From NCBI GenBank assembly GCA_004356335.1, contig SMXP01000093.1:1-9446 (forward strand): a stretch of DNA of 9,446 nt, in the 5' to 3' direction. How positions within the stretch are numbered: the stretch's first letter is position 1; each line of letters opens with the position of its first letter. Source of the stretch: Alphaproteobacteria bacterium (GTDB lineage Bacteria; Pseudomonadota; Alphaproteobacteria; SMXP01). Positions 6,759-9,446 of the stretch are shown here, one piece after another. The translations under genes were made by a program, and so were the position numbers. A model generated the notes under the pieces. That model saw nothing but the letters and a program-made list of their open reading frames with translations, was not told where the DNA came from and did no database searches.

Positions 6759-7988
6759 CTAACCCGGCGTGCTCGCGGCCGGCCGCTGGTATCGAATAAC
6801 ACGTTGCATCAAGAACCAGCACGGCACCATCAAACCCGCGGCCACCAGGAAAGGCACGCTGGCACCTATCCACACAAAGACCGGTCCGGCAAATGCCGGT
6901 CCGATCATCCGGGCCAAACTTCCCGCCCCCTGATAAACACTGAGTACGACGCCACGATTTTCCTCCGTGGCTTCCTTCGACACCAAGCTTGACGCGGTTG
7001 GATTAAATAGTCCGCTTGATATGGAAAGCAAAGCTGTCGACAACAAAAGCGTAACCAAAGTCGTCGACGCAGCAAGGGCCACAAAGCCAACCAGCGAAAT
7101 GGCCATGGCTGTCATGAGTAGATTCTGTTCACCGAAGCGGCGGGTCAACGGACCAATGAGAAAACCCTGAATGAAGACACTGATCGTGCCCATCCACACT
7201 AAAAGATAACCGACATGGGTCGGCCCGTAGTTAAATTGGGCGTTCGTCCAAAATCCCAGGATCGCCTCCAGTAAGGCCCAGGCAGAGGTAAATAGAAAAC
7301 CGATGGCCACGAGCATGAAAAGGACCCGTCGTGACATTACCGTTGAAATTTGCCGAAGCAACGGCACGGGCTTTTGTTGCGCAAGGCGTGCGCGCACGTC
7401 GGGCTTCAAACTTTCGGGCAATAAAGTGACGATGCCGATATACGCAACGAGGGAAAGCGCCGCCGCCACGATCGCCGGCGTAAAATAATCGGCGGTCGCC
7501 ACATCGGGACCGGCCAAAATTCCGCCGATCGCCGGTCCGACAATGAACCCGAGGCCGAAGGCCGCACCCAACAATCCCATGCCTTTCGATCGATCTTCTT
7601 CGGTCGTGATATCGGTCATATAGGCAAAGGTAATCCCGATATTGCCGGCCGCCACACCACCGACAAAGCGGGACAGAACCAGCATCCACAAACTATCGGC
7701 ATAAGCTAGAATGATATAGGACAACACGGTTGCCAACATGGTCCATGCCAGGATCGGTTTGCGCCCGTATTTGTCGCTCAACCGACCCCATATGGGGGCG
7801 GTGACAAATTGAGCTCCCGAATAGAACGAAAAAATCAGAATGATCAGCTCGGGTCCGGCACCCAGATGCAGCACGTAAAAGGGCATCAGGGGGATCACCA
7901 CACCAAATCCCATTAAATTGATGAAAACGATTAAGAATAGCAGCGGCATAAACCATACCTTTTCCTGGATAACCTCGGGATCAATCAA
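6759..7988 (-). CDS. MFS efflux transporter, TCR/Tet-like, second copy
   Basis: This is a 12-helix inner-membrane carrier of up to 409 residues and a paralogue of the exporter at 242-1480. It carries motif A, GRLSDKYGRK (68-77); the helix-4 arginine R107; GAAFGLGFIVGPAIGG (141-156); DITTEEDRSKGMGLLG; and NPTASSLVSKEAT (329-341). Proton-driven export of a small hydrophobic compound is expected from the family. The start is unclear. The frame opens at TTG 7988, immediately after a repeat whose CTAG gives the in-frame upstream stop, and that TTG has no good ribosome site. ATG 7949 (residue 14) has AAGG 8 bases upstream and still leaves the first helix intact. It is convergent with the SDR, and its own upstream region is filled by repeats, so I could not place its promoter. 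Confidence 0.9.
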   Translation of the reverse strand: MIDPEVIQEKVWFMPLLFLIVFINLMGFGVVIPLMPFYVLHLGAGPELIILIFSFYSGAQFVTAPIWGRLSDKYGRKPILAWTMLATVLSYIILAYADSLWMLVLSRFVGGVAAGNIGITFAYMTDITTEEDRSKGMGLLGAAFGLGFIVGPAIGGILAGPDVATADYFTPAIVAAALSLVAYIGIVTLLPESLKPDVRARLAQQKPVPLLRQISTVMSRRVLFMLVAIGFLFTSAWALLEAILGFWTNAQFNYGPTHVGYLLVWMGTISVFIQGFLIGPLTRRFGEQNLLMTAMAISLVGFVALAASTTLVTLLLSTALLSISSGLFNPTASSLVSKEATEENRGVVLSVYQGAGSLARMIGPAFAGPVFVWIGASVPFLVAAGLMVPCWFLMQRVIRYQRPAASTPG

Positions 7989-7997
7989 GCTTTCAAG

Positions 7998-8100
7998 CTA
8001 GAGCACGTTCATAAAAGATGGAATCGCTAACGTGCTCTATGTCTTTGTTTGGTCGCCCTATGGGCGGAAAACCGGGTCCACTTTTCCTGGAAACACTCTA
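7998..8100. repeat. Composite repeat upstream of the second exporter
   Basis: The hairpin module (7998-8039) has inverted ends CTAGAGCACGTT and AACGTGCTCTA. The core module (about 8036-8100) contains GGCGGAAAACCGGGTCCACT and TTTTCCTGGAAACACTCTA. The outer arm of this core has drifted (CGCCCTATGGGCG instead of a GCGTTTTC-like arm), so it appears more decayed than the others. Its hairpin nearly repeats 8194-8237. It ends only 9 bases before the longest reading frame of the exporter. Confidence 0.8.
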
Positions 8101-8193
8101 ACGTGTCCGACCTGTGGAGATGGGAAAGCTGATCCCGTGCCGGAGGTTGACTGGCCAAGGCCTCAACGTCCAATAATGGGCGGTCTCGGGTCC
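8101..8193. other. Spacer between two composite repeats, no gene seen
   Basis: This 93-base stretch is the only non-repeat DNA in the first 310 bases of the gap between the exporter (7988) and the DUF1838 gene (8375). It has no convincing ribosome site, promoter pair or hairpin with a T-run. An open frame crosses it and encodes CPTCGDG, but the same frame runs into the repeats on both sides, so I do not call a gene. Confidence 0.5.
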
Positions 8194-8300
8194 TCTAGAG
8201 CACGTTCACAAAAGATGGAATCACTAACGTGCTCTAGGTCTTTGTTTTATCGCGCATTCGAACCCAAAAACCGCGTACACTTTTTGTGAATGCGCTCTAG
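8194..8300. repeat. Composite repeat, inverted partner of 136-204
   Basis: The hairpin module (8194-8237) has ends CTAGAGCACGTT and AACGTGCTCTAG and closely repeats 7998-8039. The core module (8234-8300) is the CACAAAAAGTG variant in reverse orientation. Positions 8250-8300 match the reverse complement of 137-187 with a single difference. Its outer arms GCGCATTC/GAATGCGC are intact. It lies 74 bases upstream of the DUF1838 start codon, on the promoter side of that gene. Confidence 0.85.
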
Positions 8301-8337
8301 TATCCCTACGGTGTAACACGCATGATTTGGACCTCTC

Positions 8338-8349
8338 TTGCTGCAGCAA
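8338..8349. promoter_or_regulatory. 12-bp perfect palindrome upstream of the DUF1838 gene
   Basis: TTGCTGCAGCAA is its own reverse complement and lies 25 bases before the start codon at 8375. It is followed by the ribosome site GGAG, nine bases from the ATG. The position suits an operator or a small 5'-leader hairpin. A 12-base palindrome may also arise by chance, and the binding factor is unknown. Confidence 0.35.
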
Positions 8350-8374
8350 CACACAACAATTGGAGTAAAGACTC

Positions 8375-9265
8375 ATGGTAAATTTTATTGACCCTCTTCC
8401 GGAGGGATTTAGCCCCGGCAATCTCGATTTAACCAAGCCCGTCGACAATTTAACGGCGATGCTCAAACTTCAAGGTGACTTTTCAGGGGAGCAGCGTTTG
8501 AGTGCCTTCGAAGGTCAGGCATGGGGCTGGATACCGGACGAACAAAACCCGATGTTGTTCGGCACGTTTGGCATTGCCTGCAGCCGTATGGAGTTTAATT
8601 CGGAAGAAGACGGCTACCGATTTTACCACAAGGAAGTGCTCTATTACACGGATCTGAAAACCGGTAAAGTTTTAGACACGTGGGTCAATCCGCTGACGGG
8701 GTACGAAGTGGAGGTGCGGCACATCCTCAATGATCCCGTTCATCGCTTCTATCCTCTGTCCGGTGGACGTTTTTCCCCGCCTTATCCCTATAAGGTGTTA
8801 GGCGATCGCTTGGTGTTCCAAATGGACATCTTCCGTGCACAACCGGATAATCCGATCAATCGAAAGGACTACCCGCTTCACTCGCAGCAAGATACCTATC
8901 AATCAGCCGAACTGTGGGCGATCTCCGGCAGTTTTGAAGAAGTCAACGATCCCGAAAAGACGACGGCTTATTGTCATACGTCTTGGGGCCGCATTGCCAT
9001 GTGGTTGCCGTTCATGGAAATGGGCAACAGGCCGGGTTTCATGGTTTATCACAGTCAGACCTATTCATGCCCTAACGGTAAGGCGGATTTGCCCGACTAT
9101 TTCCGAGAATATACCGAGGAGAACTACCCCCAATATTTGGAAGCGGCGACCGAATGGGACAACGGCAGACAAGAAAACAGCTGGACGGTCACCAAGAAAG
9201 AGATCGACAAGCGTCGTGCTGAAGGCCGCAATGTCGGTCAGAGCGTTTTTGGCGTTCAAAAATAG
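8375..9265 (+). CDS. DUF1838 family protein
   Basis: This is a soluble 296-residue protein that I recognise as DUF1838, a family without a known biochemical role. Family-like stretches are EVLYYTDLKTGKVLDTWVNP (87-106), HILNDPV (116-122), and SWGRIAMWLPFMEMGNRPGF (203-222) followed by MVYHSQ. It is rich in aromatic residues and in conserved-looking His, Asp and Asn, which could suit a ligand-binding or catalytic pocket; this is inference. No signal peptide, membrane helix or coiled coil is visible. ATG 8375 has GGAG nine bases upstream. It appears to be a single-gene unit, with a repeat and a palindrome upstream and a strong terminator downstream. Proximity to the redox genes and exporters hints at a shared substrate, but repeats separate it from them. 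Confidence 0.8.
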   Translation: MVNFIDPLPEGFSPGNLDLTKPVDNLTAMLKLQGDFSGEQRLSAFEGQAWGWIPDEQNPMLFGTFGIACSRMEFNSEEDGYRFYHKEVLYYTDLKTGKVLDTWVNPLTGYEVEVRHILNDPVHRFYPLSGGRFSPPYPYKVLGDRLVFQMDIFRAQPDNPINRKDYPLHSQQDTYQSAELWAISGSFEEVNDPEKTTAYCHTSWGRIAMWLPFMEMGNRPGFMVYHSQTYSCPNGKADLPDYFREYTEENYPQYLEAATEWDNGRQENSWTVTKKEIDKRRAEGRNVGQSVFGVQK

Positions 9266-9300
9266 GTACACGATGACCATCTCAACATTGTACTGACGGG

Positions 9301-9331
9301 AAAACGGGGCGCCTTGCGGAGCCCCGTTTTT
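9301..9331 (+). terminator. Intrinsic terminator of the DUF1838 gene
   Basis: Arms AAAACGGGGC (9301-9310) and GCCCCGTTTT (9321-9330) are perfect complements around a 10-base loop and end in five T (9327-9331). It begins 36 bases after the stop codon. Because the stem has A-runs on one side and T-runs on the other, it could also work on the minus strand. Confidence 0.9.
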
Positions 9332-9353
9332 CTATGGGGACTCAACGCCGCCA

Positions 9354-9446
9354 CTAGAGCGCATTCAGGAAAAGTGGGGACCGATTTTCCGTCCGAATGC
9401 GCGACAAAACAAAGACGTAGTGTGCATTCAGGAAAAGTGGACACCG
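9354..9446. repeat. Tandem core-module repeats, cut by the right edge
   Basis: The first copy starts CTAGAGCGCATTCAGGAAAA and continues through GATTTTCCGTCC and arm GAATGCGC to CAAAACAAAGAC (9417). A second copy in the same orientation begins at about 9418 (TAGTGTGCATTCAGGAAAAG) and runs off the window. The junction has GTAG instead of CTAG, and no hairpin module lies between the copies. This is the only direct head-to-tail pair of core modules here. Confidence 0.85.

Noticed and set aside
8032..8289. Open frame containing CPTCGDG between the two repeats
   Set aside because: Most of it is read through repeat modules, it lacks a ribosome site, and the cysteine pair is probably chance.
7998..8300. 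CRISPR array or tandem phase-variation repeats
   Set aside because: The two units are composite palindromes with an unrelated 93-base spacer, not regular short repeats with uniform spacers.

Overview
The window looks like a chromosomal stretch from an alphaproteobacterium. The main reason is the family of short intergenic palindromic repeats (core of the type AGGAAAAGTGG…CGGTTTTCCGTCC between inverted GCGCATTC/GAATGCGC-like arms, with CTAGAG ends). I know this kind of repeat from alphaproteobacterial intergenic DNA. The protein families point the same way but do not fix a genus. I see no rRNA, tRNA, CRISPR, insertion sequence or phage gene.

Layout, left to right: an unassigned edge (1-135); a repeat (136-204) joined to a 14-bp hairpin (200-245) that overlaps the stop codon of a Tet-type MFS exporter (242-1480, minus); a composite repeat (1509-1638) whose end overlaps the stop codon of an aldehyde dehydrogenase (1635-3155, minus), which lies downstream of an FAD-linked oxidoreductase (3196-4806, minus); a divergent regulatory region (4807-5093) with a minus-strand intrinsic terminator and several dyads; an HpaC-like flavin reductase (5094-5729, plus) and a short-chain dehydrogenase (5797-6633, plus); a composite repeat (6651-6755) between convergent genes; a second Tet-type MFS exporter (6759-7988, minus); two more composite repeats (7998-8100, 8194-8300); a DUF1838 protein (8375-9265, plus) with a strong terminator (9301-9331); and a last repeat array running off the right edge.

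The four central genes form a compact, divergently transcribed redox set. The FAD enzyme could oxidise an alcohol or hydroxy acid, the aldehyde dehydrogenase could take an aldehyde to its acid, the SDR could interconvert alcohol and ketone/aldehyde, and the flavin reductase could supply reduced flavin to a monooxygenase, which is not in the window. Two paralogous efflux carriers and a DUF1838 protein surround the set. Breakdown or modification of a small hydrophobic, possibly aromatic, compound with export is a reasonable inference. The substrate cannot be read from the sequence.

The most unusual content is the repeat system. Every complete locus is a core module joined to a separate 42-46 bp hairpin module, and the two share one CTAG. 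Core copies differ by paired, structure-preserving changes in two nested stems. Copies form nested inverted pairs: 1509-1638 with 6651-6755 brackets the four redox genes, and 136-187 with 8250-8300 (50 of 51 bases match) brackets almost everything. I see no clear new defence or mobile system.
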